A stretch of DNA of 22,138 bases from the NCBI GenBank assembly GCA_031273735.1, contig JAISRI010000115.1, forward strand, positions 1 through 22,138, in the 5' to 3' direction. Positions 8,140-16,253 of the stretch are shown here, one piece after another. A model generated the notes under the pieces. That model was not told the origin of the DNA and made no database searches. It saw nothing but the letters and a program-made list of their open reading frames with translations. This DNA is from Helicobacteraceae bacterium (GTDB lineage Bacteria; Campylobacterota; Campylobacteria; Campylobacterales; SZUA-545). Each line of letters opens with the position of its first letter. Within the stretch, counting starts at the first letter, position 1. The position numbers were made by a program, and so were the translations under genes.

Positions 8140-9603
8140 TTGCAAACCTTCGTATCTATTTTTGAGCCGATCTCGCGGATTTTATTCGCTTTGGCGCTTG
8201 GTTGGTATCTGATTATCAACCTTCAATGGTTTTCCTATCGCTTCGATCGGCTGATTCTGCGCCATACGAAACCGATCTGGAACGTCGTCTATCTCGTCCT
8301 GCCGATCGCGATTTTTTACGGCTTAAACGCGTATGAGGCGGGCGTATATTTTTGGATTTTTTTCTACTTTGCGTATCTGCCCGCGCTTTTTTTGTGGTAT
8401 CGCAAGCTAGATAAAAAACTTGTCGCTACGGCGCGGGTAAAGCGATATTTCGCGCTTTTGATCTTTTCGGCTTCGCTTTTTGAAGCGACGCTTTTTACGC
8501 GAGGCGAAAGTTTTAACGGAGGGATTTTAACGGCTTTGGTTTTAACGCTTTTCTGTTCGCAACTCTTGGAAAACTTCTTGCGATCGCGTTTTAAGAAACT
8601 CGCCTCGCGCAAACTGCTTTCGCGCAAAAATCTGATCGTGATCGCGCTAACGGCAAGCTATGGCAAAACTAGCTTGAAACATTTTCTATTTAACCTATTA
8701 AAATCGCGTTATAAGGTCTATGCCACCCCTGGAAATGTAAACACCGATCTTGGAATCGCTAAAGATATAAATGAAAATCTACCCGACGACGCGGAAATAT
8801 ATATCGTCGAGGCGGGCGCGCGCGAAACGGGCGATATTTTAACGATTATGAAAATGATCGAGCCGCACTATTCTATTATAGGCAAAGTAGGCAAACAACA
8901 TATAGAATATTTTAAGAGCGAAGAAAATATACAAAAGGCTAAAAAAGAGGCGTTATTTTCGCGCAGAACGATACGAGCTTTAGCTCATCAAAGCGCAAAA
9001 GCCGCGCCTAACGAAAAGATCGTAATTTTCAAGGATTCTCAGATAGAAAATCTCGAAAGCGATCTTGAAGGAACGCGATGGGATCTGATTTTAGACGATC
9101 GAAAAGTTCATTTGCAAACGCCCGTCTTAGGAGGTTTTAACTCTCTTAATATCTCGTTGGCTTTTTTGGCGGCAAAAGAGCTAGGAGTTAGCGAAGAAGC
9201 GATCGTTAAAGAGATAGGCAAATTAGCCAATTTTGAACACCGTTTGCAACCGATCAAAACCGCGTATAAGTTTATTTTAGACGACAGCTACAACGGCAAC
9301 TTGGAGGGTATGCTAGGCGCGATTGATCTGTGCGCTTTATGGAAAGGGCGCAAAGTTATAGTAACGCCGGGCATTGTGGAAAGCGACGAAGAGAGCAATA
9401 TCGCGCTTGCCGAAAAGATTAACAAAGTTTTTGATCTCGCGTTGATCACGGGAGCGTTAAACGCCGATCTGCTATGTTCGCGTATCGATCGCGACAGACG
9501 CAAACGAGTTTTTGACAAACGCGGTTTAGAGGCTATATTGCAAAGCGAAACCCGTTCGGGCGATCTGATTCTTTTCGCAAACGACGCGCCAAGTTATGTA
9601 TAA
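8140..9603 (+). CDS. murF: UDP-N-acetylmuramoyl-tripeptide--D-alanyl-D-alanine ligase with N-terminal membrane domain
   Basis: MurF adds D-Ala-D-Ala to the peptidoglycan precursor using ATP, at the inner face of the cell membrane. Residues 1-150 contain four or five hydrophobic helices, an extension I associate with Campylobacterota MurF. The Mur-ligase core follows: P-loop TASYGKTSLK (171-180, a YGKT variant of the usual TGKT), TPGNVNTDLGIA (196-207), EAGARETGDI (about 224), GKVGKQHIEYF (about 248-258), a KKEALF segment, FEHRLQPI, and the C-terminal-domain motif DDSYNGNLEGM near 385. Length is 487, as expected for the extended form. The start is TTG at 8140 with AAAAGG 9 bases upstream. The 3' end nearly touches the convergent glycosyltransferase gene with only 7 bases between them. 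Confidence 0.95.
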   Translation: MQTFVSIFEPISRILFALALGWYLIINLQWFSYRFDRLILRHTKPIWNVVYLVLPIAIFYGLNAYEAGVYFWIFFYFAYLPALFLWYRKLDKKLVATARVKRYFALLIFSASLFEATLFTRGESFNGGILTALVLTLFCSQLLENFLRSRFKKLASRKLLSRKNLIVIALTASYGKTSLKHFLFNLLKSRYKVYATPGNVNTDLGIAKDINENLPDDAEIYIVEAGARETGDILTIMKMIEPHYSIIGKVGKQHIEYFKSEENIQKAKKEALFSRRTIRALAHQSAKAAPNEKIVIFKDSQIENLESDLEGTRWDLILDDRKVHLQTPVLGGFNSLNISLAFLAAKELGVSEEAIVKEIGKLANFEHRLQPIKTAYKFILDDSYNGNLEGMLGAIDLCALWKGRKVIVTPGIVESDEESNIALAEKINKVFDLALITGALNADLLCSRIDRDRRKRVFDKRGLEAILQSETRSGDLILFANDAPSYV

Positions 9604-9610
9604 ATATCGG

Positions 9611-11698
9611 CTAAGTTGAAGGCTTCAACGAAACTCTATCGGGCAGAATAAACCTCGCAAAGCGTTCGATATTTAAGCAGAACAGCATCAGAACGACAAA
9701 TATCATATGAATAAAATAACGCGAGGCGAAACCGCCGTCCCATGGCATAACAATAGCGGCAAACAAGAAAGCTAAAATAAATAATACCAATATAATTTCT
9801 AGCCATTTTATCTCTTTGCGTCTTATAAAAGCACAAATAATAACAAACGCTTCAATAAACGCTAATCCCCAAATATGGTAGAGTTTAATTTCAAAGAAAA
9901 AAGGTTGAACTTTAGCAACGAGCGGTTTATCCGAATACGACGATAAATAAGCGATTGCCCGTTCTTTTGACGATAAAAACGGCAAAACCCAAGAGCGTTC
10001 ATCTAAAAATTTAGCGACATTTTTAATATTTGCCCGATATTCCAAAACAGACACTAGATGATACACGTTACCATTGAACGAATTGAAAACTCTATTAAAA
10101 GCAACTTTAAGAAAACCGCTAAAGTTTTGCCGCAATGCGCCTTTCCAATAGTCGATCATTACTTGTTTCCCAAAGCGATTCATTAAGCTATAGTTTCGTG
10201 CCCATATCTTGTCTCCGTGCGTTTCTTTTGGATTCATCTTGCTTATAACCTCTTGAATATCCGGGTATTTGTCGTTAGCATATATGTTATTTGAAATAAG
10301 TAACTGTGAAAGTTGCTGATTAGTTGGGATTGTACTATTGGCAAAAAAACCGTATTTAAGATAAAGCGTTCCCGCATGCGCATAAACAGAGAATAAAACG
10401 ACGATAGAGCAAATCAATCCTCTGATAGCCGGAACTTTATCTTTTTTGTAGATAAAAATGCGGGCTAGAAAAAATGCGACAAAAAGCCAGGGTAATAAAG
10501 AAGCATTTACGGGCTTAAGCATTGATAGCAGGAGACAAAAAACGCCTATCGTAATAGCATATAGATTCTTGGGGGTTTGCAAATAGCAAACGATAAAATA
10601 TACCAAAAATATAAACAAAGAGGTCATTAGCGATTCGGTTAGAATATATCTATCGTAGATAATAGCAGGCGGAAAACAAGCGTAAAATAACGAAGCCATA
10701 AACGCTAGCTTGCCGCTAGATAAAATTCTCTTTAGTATACCGTAAAATACAGCGCAGGAAATAATTGAAATAACCGTTTGCGCTGATACGACTAATGACA
10801 ATAAAGCAAAATTGCCGCTTGTAAAAAGCGATAGAAGTCTGCCAAATATATAATATAGCGGCATTCTGTATTCATTAATAATGCCATTGTTAATATGACT
10901 TAGAGAATCATCATGTGGAATAAATGGCGTAAAATTGTAAAAATAGACGACTCTCGCCAAAATAGCGATCAAAATTACATAAAATAGGGGGCTACGTAAA
11001 AGATGTTTTAGAAAAAATAGCGCAAGTTGTTTGCAATCAAGCGGAGTATCGTTGTCATTGCCCCCAGAGATTATAGGCGTAAACGCGCTTTTAATAGCGG
11101 GAAACCAAGTTTTTGGATTGTAATAGTTTTTTGGAAATACAAGAAAGATAAAAGAGAGCCAAAAGATAATGGTTGGCAAAGGGTTTGCTCTATTAACGTC
11201 GATATTTGAAACTCTTGTTCCGTCATTCCAAGGGTTTTTGCCCGCTAGAATATGAAGTTTTAGCTCTTTTGTTCCTCTTGGAATCTTAAACTTCATTGTA
11301 ACCGTTTTAGCCGCTCCTTGATAAGAGTATGGGTTTTCGGCTTGTTCGGCTATTAGCTTACTGTCCGCGAATACCTGCATTATCACGCCGTCTCGATCTT
11401 TTAGCTTTGCGTCTTTATGAACAACGAACATAATTGAACCGCTATGTTTGAATCTGCGAGCGAAGTTATCGGATACGATTATGCTTTCAAGATGAACGTC
11501 GTCTTTATAGTATGGATGCATATTAACCTGGTAATTTGTAAAATGTTCTGAATAGCGATCGCTTCCGATAGAGCGGTCGGAGAAGAAAGAAATAATATAG
11601 GCTACGATAAAGATAAACGCGACTAGGCGGGCGATGATAAACGGGCGTTTAAGCGCGATTAGAAGAGAGCTAAGGTTTGAGAGAATTGCATTTTTCAT
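9611..11698 (-). CDS. multi-pass membrane glycosyltransferase, GT-C (GT39/ArnT-like) type
   Basis: This 695-residue integral membrane protein most likely moves a sugar from a lipid-linked donor on the periplasmic side. One hydrophobic helix (about 22-40) is followed by a soluble segment of about 130 residues, and then by 10 or more helices from about 180 onward. The segment PHDDSLSHINNGIINEYRMP (about 270) holds the paired acidic residues typical of GT-C enzymes in the first periplasmic loop. CFPPAIIYDRYILTESL then fits the second family hallmark. The last third has a large extramembrane domain and a terminal pair of helices. The acceptor cannot be told. The gene is visibly more AT-rich than its neighbours and carries just one GCGATCGC near its 5' end, hinting at horizontal origin. 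ATG at 11698 has AGGA 8 bases upstream. Confidence 0.8.
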   Translation of the reverse strand: MKNAILSNLSSLLIALKRPFIIARLVAFIFIVAYIISFFSDRSIGSDRYSEHFTNYQVNMHPYYKDDVHLESIIVSDNFARRFKHSGSIMFVVHKDAKLKDRDGVIMQVFADSKLIAEQAENPYSYQGAAKTVTMKFKIPRGTKELKLHILAGKNPWNDGTRVSNIDVNRANPLPTIIFWLSFIFLVFPKNYYNPKTWFPAIKSAFTPIISGGNDNDTPLDCKQLALFFLKHLLRSPLFYVILIAILARVVYFYNFTPFIPHDDSLSHINNGIINEYRMPLYYIFGRLLSLFTSGNFALLSLVVSAQTVISIISCAVFYGILKRILSSGKLAFMASLFYACFPPAIIYDRYILTESLMTSLFIFLVYFIVCYLQTPKNLYAITIGVFCLLLSMLKPVNASLLPWLFVAFFLARIFIYKKDKVPAIRGLICSIVVLFSVYAHAGTLYLKYGFFANSTIPTNQQLSQLLISNNIYANDKYPDIQEVISKMNPKETHGDKIWARNYSLMNRFGKQVMIDYWKGALRQNFSGFLKVAFNRVFNSFNGNVYHLVSVLEYRANIKNVAKFLDERSWVLPFLSSKERAIAYLSSYSDKPLVAKVQPFFFEIKLYHIWGLAFIEAFVIICAFIRRKEIKWLEIILVLFILAFLFAAIVMPWDGGFASRYFIHMIFVVLMLFCLNIERFARFILPDRVSLKPST

Positions 11699-11843
11699 TC
11701 CGATTATTCCTTTTTTTGTTTTGCGTATTTGAAGCGCATGATTATAAACGCCCGTCGCTTAAAGGCGGATCATAGAGAACCTTTTACGCCGCTTAGGATC
11801 AAAGCTCTTAAACTCTCTATATGCGACGGCGGCAACGGATTAT
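11699..11843. other. 145-bp spacer between the TPR gene and the glycosyltransferase gene
   Basis: The gap separates two minus-strand genes. Directly after the TPR stop, a different minus frame stays open to a TGA at 11770-11772 and reads VLDNPLPPSHIESLRALILS, which looks coding although it has no start. This may be a former C-terminal extension of the TPR protein lost by frameshift, or chance. The remaining 70 bases should hold the promoter and ribosome site of the glycosyltransferase gene (AGGA near 11707). No terminator hairpin with a T-run is visible. Confidence 0.4.
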
Positions 11844-12668
11844 CTAAAACGTCTTTGTTAGTTCGTCAAGATAGTTCAGCCAATTTCGCGCTTGTTTGGC
11901 GTGCTTGGGCGATTTGAGGACTTCGGCAAAGGCTGATCGCGCCGTTTTGTAATCTTTTATTTCGATCGCCGCCGCGCCGATTATGAGGCGCAAACCATAG
12001 ACGTTTGCGGCGTTAAGTTTTATCGCCTTATTTGCCGCTTCGATCGCCTTTTCAAATTCGCCCGCTTCAAACGCGGTATAGGCGTATCGCGCGTATAGGC
12101 GTTCGTTGGGTTCGCCGCCAACCGCTAGATCGATAGCGCGCAAAGCCTCTTTGTATTCGCGGGCTTGACGGTAAAAGTAAAAAAGTCTTTCGTAATTTTG
12201 CGCGGTTTTGGCGATCCTATCTCTTTCGATCGCGCGGCGCATAATTTTTGCCGCCCTCATCGCGCCGCCATGCCGCGCCAACGCGCCCGAAAAAAGCGTT
12301 AGGCTCGATTCTTTATGTAGTTTGCCCGCCTCCTGCGCCGCAACCAAAACCGCAAGCGCTTTTTCATCGTCGCCTGAAAGCGAGTAGGCGTAAAATAGCC
12401 CCAAAAAATCGCCCTCGTTCGCCTCTTTGTCGATCACGACGCCTTTATAAACCTCGATCGCCTCTTTTGTGTTGTTAAGCTCCAAGCAAAGCGAAGCCAA
12501 GATGCGTTTCCAGCCGATCGGCGGATTTTCGGTCATCGCCATAGCCTTTTTAAGCGGTTCGTAGGCTTCTTTGTAGCGTCCCGCGTCGAGTAGCTCTTTT
12601 GCCTCTTCAAGCGGAAAAGCGGCGTTCAAGCAGATTGTAAAAAACGTTAAAAAGCAGATCGTTTTCAT
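11844..12668 (-). CDS. periplasmic TPR-repeat protein of the TonB2-type operon
   Basis: This 274-residue protein has an apparent N-terminal signal peptide (about 1-17, ending near LNAAF) and a mature part made of repeated helix pairs. TPR-like units are clear near 21-55 (EEAKELLDAGRYKEAYEPLK), 70-85, 160-195 and 205-240 (FEAGEFEKAIEAANKAIKLN). A TPR protein ends the comparable TonB2 operons of Vibrio and Shewanella, where it is thought to help the energy complex. Here it is also the last gene, and its ATG overlaps the tonB stop by 4 bases. Its binding partner is presumably periplasmic TonB or TtpC; that is inference. The C-terminus may have been shortened by frameshift (see the adjoining spacer). 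Confidence 0.85.
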   Translation of the reverse strand: MKTICFLTFFTICLNAAFPLEEAKELLDAGRYKEAYEPLKKAMAMTENPPIGWKRILASLCLELNNTKEAIEVYKGVVIDKEANEGDFLGLFYAYSLSGDDEKALAVLVAAQEAGKLHKESSLTLFSGALARHGGAMRAAKIMRRAIERDRIAKTAQNYERLFYFYRQAREYKEALRAIDLAVGGEPNERLYARYAYTAFEAGEFEKAIEAANKAIKLNAANVYGLRLIIGAAAIEIKDYKTARSAFAEVLKSPKHAKQARNWLNYLDELTKTF

Positions 12669-13300
12669 TTGTCCAACTTAAAATTAAAACTTTGCCTAGC
12701 CAACTGTCGGGCGGGTTTGCCATTTACGATCTTTGGCGCGAAACGCCAGCGAGAGAGCGTCCTGATCGCCGTTTCGACAAAGTAATCGCCGTTATTCGAC
12801 GCGACGACGACAATATCCGTAACCTCGCCTTTTTCGTTTATTATGAACTCCAACTCGACGTTTCCTTCAATCCCTCTCATCTGCGCCGCTCGCGGGTAAT
12901 TCGGCGCTAATCCCGAGATCGGAATCAATCCCCGTTCGGCTACTCCGCGTCCCGCCGCGACGGGCGCGCCGCTCATAGACAGAGCGGAGGTATCGATCGT
13001 AAACGTTCGGATATCTTGATTGTCGATCGCTCCTATATCGGTTTCGATCGGGATTTCAGGAGGAGGCGGAGTCGGTTTTGGCGGGACGATCGGGCGCGTT
13101 TGCGGAATAATCTCGCGCTCTTCGCGTATTCTGACAAACTCGATTATTTTGTCGAAGCCGTCCTTATTTCGCTCGCGCGGCGCAAACTGCGTCGCCAAAG
13201 CCATAAACCAAAAAACGATAATAGAGACCGCCGTTCCAAGCGCGATCGCGATCGCGCCTTTAAGAAGCGGGTTATTTACGACGAGCCGCAATCGATACAT
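12665..13300 (-). CDS. tonB: TonB energy-transducing protein (TonB2 class)
   Basis: TonB carries proton-motive energy from the ExbB/ExbD motor to outer-membrane receptors. The 211-residue product has a short cytoplasmic start, one membrane helix (about 15-37), a compact proline-rich stretch (IVPPKPTPPPPEIPIE, about 70-85) and a C-terminal TonB domain from about 125: YPRAAQMRGIEGNVELEF, then an alternating strand and helix, and RWRFAPKIVNGKPARQ. The short proline spacer fits TonB2-class proteins. ATG at 13300 is chosen because GGAG lies 6 bases upstream; the in-frame TTG at 13306 abuts the GGAG and is too close. The gene overlaps exbD by 29 bases and the TPR gene by 4. Confidence 0.95.
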   Translation of the reverse strand: MYRLRLVVNNPLLKGAIAIALGTAVSIIVFWFMALATQFAPRERNKDGFDKIIEFVRIREEREIIPQTRPIVPPKPTPPPPEIPIETDIGAIDNQDIRTFTIDTSALSMSGAPVAAGRGVAERGLIPISGLAPNYPRAAQMRGIEGNVELEFIINEKGEVTDIVVVASNNGDYFVETAIRTLSRWRFAPKIVNGKPARQLARQSFNFKLDK

Positions 13301-13667
13301 TTTCAACTCCGGCTTGACGCGCCTGATCCATAGCCTCTACAAGCAAATAGGTTTTTGCGTTCGCGTCCGCTTGAATGATCACCGCGCCTTCGGGATTTAA
13401 CGCCTTCAAACGGGTAACGTTCGCTCTTAGAGCGCGAATATCCGTCATTCGCCCGTCGATCCATATTTCGCCCGCTTCGTTAATAGCGATCATAATGCTC
13501 GCCTTATCCTGCGCCTGCGCGGTGGAAGCCGAAGGGCTATTAACGCTAATGCCAGATTCTTTGACGAAAGAAGCGGTAACGATAAAAAAGATCAGCATAA
13601 TAAAAACAATATCAAGCATCGGCGTCATATCTACGCTCGCGTCCTCTTCGTTTCTATGTTTTCTCAT
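13272..13667 (-). CDS. exbD: ExbD/TolR-family proton-channel subunit
   Basis: ExbD forms the central rotor or plug of the ExbB-ExbD motor and couples proton flow to TonB. The 131 residues begin with a short charged cytoplasmic tail and one membrane helix with the motif VDMTPMLDIVFIMLIFFIV (about 12-30). Its Asp at residue 19 matches the essential helix Asp of E. coli ExbD. A periplasmic domain follows (about 40-131) with the usual alternating strand and helix pattern, including IWIDGRMTDIRAL. AAGGAG sits 6 bases before the ATG at 13667, a strong site, and the ATG overlaps the exbB stop by 4 bases. It is the fourth gene of the energy module. Confidence 0.95.
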   Translation of the reverse strand: MRKHRNEEDASVDMTPMLDIVFIMLIFFIVTASFVKESGISVNSPSASTAQAQDKASIMIAINEAGEIWIDGRMTDIRALRANVTRLKALNPEGAVIIQADANAKTYLLVEAMDQARQAGVENVSIAARRK

Positions 13668-14035
13668 CGTTTTCTCCTTGTTACGGGGCTTGCGCCGCCA
13701 AGCGAGTAGATAAACTTTGTGGAGATAAACAGTCCAATGAGTCCGATCGTAAGCCCCGCCATCGTTGGAAAGGTGGCGCGCGCAATCCCTGAGGCGAAGA
13801 TCCTAGGTTCGCTAGAGCCGTAATGCGCGATCGCTTCAAATACCTCGATCATTCCCATCACCGTTCCAAAAAGCCCTAAAAGAGGCGCGACGACCACGAC
13901 CGTTTTCAAAAGCGGCATAATTTTCGCTTTGAAAAATATGCGCCAAAAGGCGAGCGCCCAAAGCGTTAAAGAGAGAACGGCGAGCAACCACATCGCCAAT
14001 CCGCCCTGCTCGAGAAAACGGATAATCGCGTTCAT
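13664..14035 (-). CDS. exbB: short ExbB/TolQ-family proton-channel subunit
   Basis: The product belongs to the MotA/TolQ/ExbB family and should build the proton channel with ExbD. Its 123 residues contain three hydrophobic helices: about 11-35, 42-66 (VAPLLGLFGTVMGMIEVF, the family signature) and 86-108 (ATFPTMAGLTIGLIGLF). ExbB2 proteins usually have about 170-180 residues because a cytoplasmic loop of some 50 residues or more separates the first two helices. Here only about 8 residues (FFKAKIMP) join them, with the reading frame intact. The ATG at 14035 overlaps the stop of the upstream ttpC-like gene by 4 bases. The protein may be a natural minimal form or carry an in-frame deletion. Confidence 0.92.
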   Translation of the reverse strand: MNAIIRFLEQGGLAMWLLAVLSLTLWALAFWRIFFKAKIMPLLKTVVVVAPLLGLFGTVMGMIEVFEAIAHYGSSEPRIFASGIARATFPTMAGLTIGLIGLFISTKFIYSLGGASPVTRRKR

Positions 14036-15279
14036 ACGCAGGCGCTTTCTAGCCGATCGCCGATCGTTTGGCTTCTATAGCGTAAAAAGCCGTGCAAAAA
14101 CAGGAGCGGCACGGCGACGATCAGCCCTTGCATAGTGGTAACGAGCGCAAGCGATATACTGCTTGCCATCAGTTTTGGATCGCCCGCGCCAAATAGCGTG
14201 ATCGTCTGAAACGCGCCGATCATACCGACAACGGTGCCAAGCAGTCCCAAAAGCGGCGCGGCGGCGGCGAGCAACTTGATCGCCCCTTGCCCCTTTTCAA
14301 GCGCGTTAAGCTCCGTATCTAGCGCGGTCTCGGCGTTTTTGGATTCGAGCAGGATACGCCCCAGCGGATTGTCCTTTCGCGGCGACTTTATATTGACGAT
14401 CTGGCGTTTTAGCGATCCGTCGATCAGTTGGAGTTTCGCTATACGCCACGCGCCAAGGCACAAACCAAACGCGCCCAGCGTCAAAATCAGATAGCCAATC
14501 GCGCCGCCCTGCGTCATTCGCTCCCAAAAGCCGGGTCGCAACGCGAATAGATCGAGCAAGGATCCGCGAGTGGGATCGATAGCGACGCTTTGAGCGCTAA
14601 CGGCGGTTTCAAACGATCGCGCCCGTTTTTGGATGCCGGTGCTTGGCTGACCTTTGCTTGCCAAAACCGCGCCGTTTTTCCAGACGAGATACTCTCCGTT
14701 AGCGATCGCGCCAAACGCGCCGAGCCTGACGATCGTTCGGTTTTCCTTTTCGCCGTTTAGACCGACGACGGTCGTATCGAAGCGTTCGATTCTGCCGCTT
14801 AAGATCGTCTCCTCTAAACGCAAAGCCCAAAACCGCTCCAAATCGTCCGCGCTAGGTAGCTCGCGCATATCGGCAAGCGCGGCGATCTCGTTTTGGCGTT
14901 CGGGCTTTTGCGCCGACGTGATAGAGTCGTCCGTCTCCGCTTTGAACTCGCCCGCGTTTTGCTTAAAGACGCCGAAAAGCTCGTTAAGATTGCCGCTTCT
15001 GTTTTTTAGCTCGTCTTTAAGATTGTCGTTTAGCTTTTCGTTAGCGTCGATCTTACTAGCTAACTCGCGTCCTCGCGCTTGAGATTTTTCGTATTGCGTT
15101 TTGGCGTTTTTAAGAAGCGCGGAGGCATTGTTGCGCTCGCTTAAAAACTTGTTAGCCCGCGCAAGCTCGGCGGCTTTTTCCTGTTGTCCTCCGTTTTTTA
15201 TCTTATCGAGCAGATCGTCCATATTATCGCCCAGCGCTACGCTCGCGCCAAGAAATAGCGTAAAAATAACCCGCTTCAT
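14032..15279 (-). CDS. TtpC-like protein: MotA/TolQ/ExbB channel family with periplasmic coiled-coil domain
   Basis: In Vibrio TonB2 systems TtpC is a third ExbB-like protein required for energising receptors. This 415-residue protein shows the same plan: a signal peptide or first hydrophobic stretch (1-17), a coiled coil rich in Lys, Glu and Asn (about 25-105), a periplasmic domain up to about 250 with WKNGAVLASKG, then three membrane helices (about 259-282, 333-358 and 374-398). The channel signature KLLAAAAPLLGLLGTVVGMI lies at 335-354 and LALVTTMQGLIVAVPLLFLH at 377-396. It is the second gene of the module, overlapping both neighbours by 4 bases. Family assignment is firm; the name TtpC rests on domain plan and gene order. 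Confidence 0.9.
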   Translation of the reverse strand: MKRVIFTLFLGASVALGDNMDDLLDKIKNGGQQEKAAELARANKFLSERNNASALLKNAKTQYEKSQARGRELASKIDANEKLNDNLKDELKNRSGNLNELFGVFKQNAGEFKAETDDSITSAQKPERQNEIAALADMRELPSADDLERFWALRLEETILSGRIERFDTTVVGLNGEKENRTIVRLGAFGAIANGEYLVWKNGAVLASKGQPSTGIQKRARSFETAVSAQSVAIDPTRGSLLDLFALRPGFWERMTQGGAIGYLILTLGAFGLCLGAWRIAKLQLIDGSLKRQIVNIKSPRKDNPLGRILLESKNAETALDTELNALEKGQGAIKLLAAAAPLLGLLGTVVGMIGAFQTITLFGAGDPKLMASSISLALVTTMQGLIVAVPLLFLHGFLRYRSQTIGDRLESACV

Positions 15280-16013
15280 CGTTTAGCCTTTGGCGCGCTA
15301 AGAGGCAGGGCGATCAGATCCGCAACCTTCTCTTTTTTGGCGATTTTAATAGCGTCGATCAGAGCCTCTTTATCGCTTGAATCTAACGGCAGATAGGCTT
15401 TTTTATCCATATCGTATCGCCCCGCTTCGTTATGATCGCGGGTTAGATAGTAAAGCCCGATTCGCCCAAGCCGTAAGAAATCCGCCGATCTGCCGTCTTC
15501 CAATTCGCCCGCGTAGGCTTCGATCGTCCTCGCGTATTCGCTTTCGATTGCGTAGGCTTCCAAAACGACGCGGTATTTCTCGGCGACCGACGTATCGGCG
15601 CGGTTTGCCATATTTTTCAGCCTTTCGACGCGATCGGCGCGTTCGGTTGGTAAAAAGGGCAGATCGTAGGAGACAAAGTTTTCAAAGCCGTCGATCATTT
15701 TGGTTATCAGCGGTAGTATGCTTCGCATCGTCTCTTCCACCGTCGCTATCTGCTTTTTTAGGCTTTCGGTTTCGGCGTTCTGCGCCGCGACAAGCCTCTC
15801 TAGCTCCGCGTTATAACGCTCTTGCATCTCTATCTGACGCGCAAGCAGGCGGTATTCGTTGAAAAACGCCTTGCTTTCGTCGTCGAGCGCGTCGATCTTG
15901 CTTTGGATCGCCGCTTCGTTCGCAACGTTTGCGTTTGCCTCGTTTAGAACCGCGTCCAAATCGCCGCCAAAACCAAAAACGGCGATCGCGCATATTAGAA
16001 AAACAATTTTCAT
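15276..16013 (-). CDS. DUF3450-family periplasmic coiled-coil protein
   Basis: The 245-residue product has a signal peptide (about 1-16, MKIVFLICAIAVFGFG) followed by a long alpha-helical, coiled-coil-prone region (about 20-110), and a second helical part with FVSYDLPFLPTERADRVERL (about 112-131) and LGRIGLYYLTRDHNEAGRY (about 180-198). These features fit DUF3450, whose members usually precede the ttpC-like gene of TonB2 operons; their biochemical role is not established. The gene starts the six-gene module. GGAG lies 7 bases before the ATG at 16013. The stop overlaps the next start by 4 bases. It presumably works in the periplasm with the TtpC coiled coil; this is inference from gene order. 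Confidence 0.88.
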   Translation of the reverse strand: MKIVFLICAIAVFGFGGDLDAVLNEANANVANEAAIQSKIDALDDESKAFFNEYRLLARQIEMQERYNAELERLVAAQNAETESLKKQIATVEETMRSILPLITKMIDGFENFVSYDLPFLPTERADRVERLKNMANRADTSVAEKYRVVLEAYAIESEYARTIEAYAGELEDGRSADFLRLGRIGLYYLTRDHNEAGRYDMDKKAYLPLDSSDKEALIDAIKIAKKEKVADLIALPLSAPKAKR

Positions 16014-16253
16014 TATCGCTCCACAAAGTTATTCCGCAATAATAGGAAGATTATCCTTAAATAACGATTTTGAGTTTCAGTGAGCCTTAGCGTCGTCGTC
16101 GCTAAAACGCCCGCTTCTGTCGCCGCGCCGAAAACAAGATCGTTATTCTATAATAATATAACGGCTATTATAAAACAAGTCGCTCATTTTTTAATCGTCG
16201 CGCCAAAAAAATTAAGAGCGCTTTTAACCTCGTCGATAGCGTTGCGCGGCAGG
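16014..16253. promoter_or_regulatory. 240-bp spacer, likely promoter region of the TonB energy operon
   Basis: This is the only sizeable gap in the uptake region and the natural place for the energy operon's promoter. It contains an AT-rich dyad: CGTTAT (16141-16146) pairs with ATAACG (16158-16163), with a smaller TTATT/AATAA symmetry inside. A minus-strand TATAAT lies at 16167-16172 and could be a -10 element. Nearer the start, AATAAT and ATTATC (16038-16055) are partly symmetric and recall an imperfect Fur site, but match poorly. Just after the ATPase stop, another minus frame reads NLPRNAIDEVKSALNFFGAT and ends at 16184; it resembles coding sequence but lacks a convincing start. Confidence 0.45.

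Noticed and set aside
13242..13255. Tandem GCGATCGCGATCGC as a local repeat or binding site
   Set aside because: It lies inside the tonB membrane-helix codons and is explained by the genome-wide octamer enrichment.
14654..15082. Plus-strand open frame of 142 codons
   Set aside because: It is a Ser/Leu-rich antisense shadow of the TtpC-like gene.
16038..16055. Possible Fur box ahead of the energy operon
   Set aside because: Only the outer halves fit (AATAAT and ATTATC), the spacing is one base off and the centre does not match. It is noted in the spacer entry but not called as a site.
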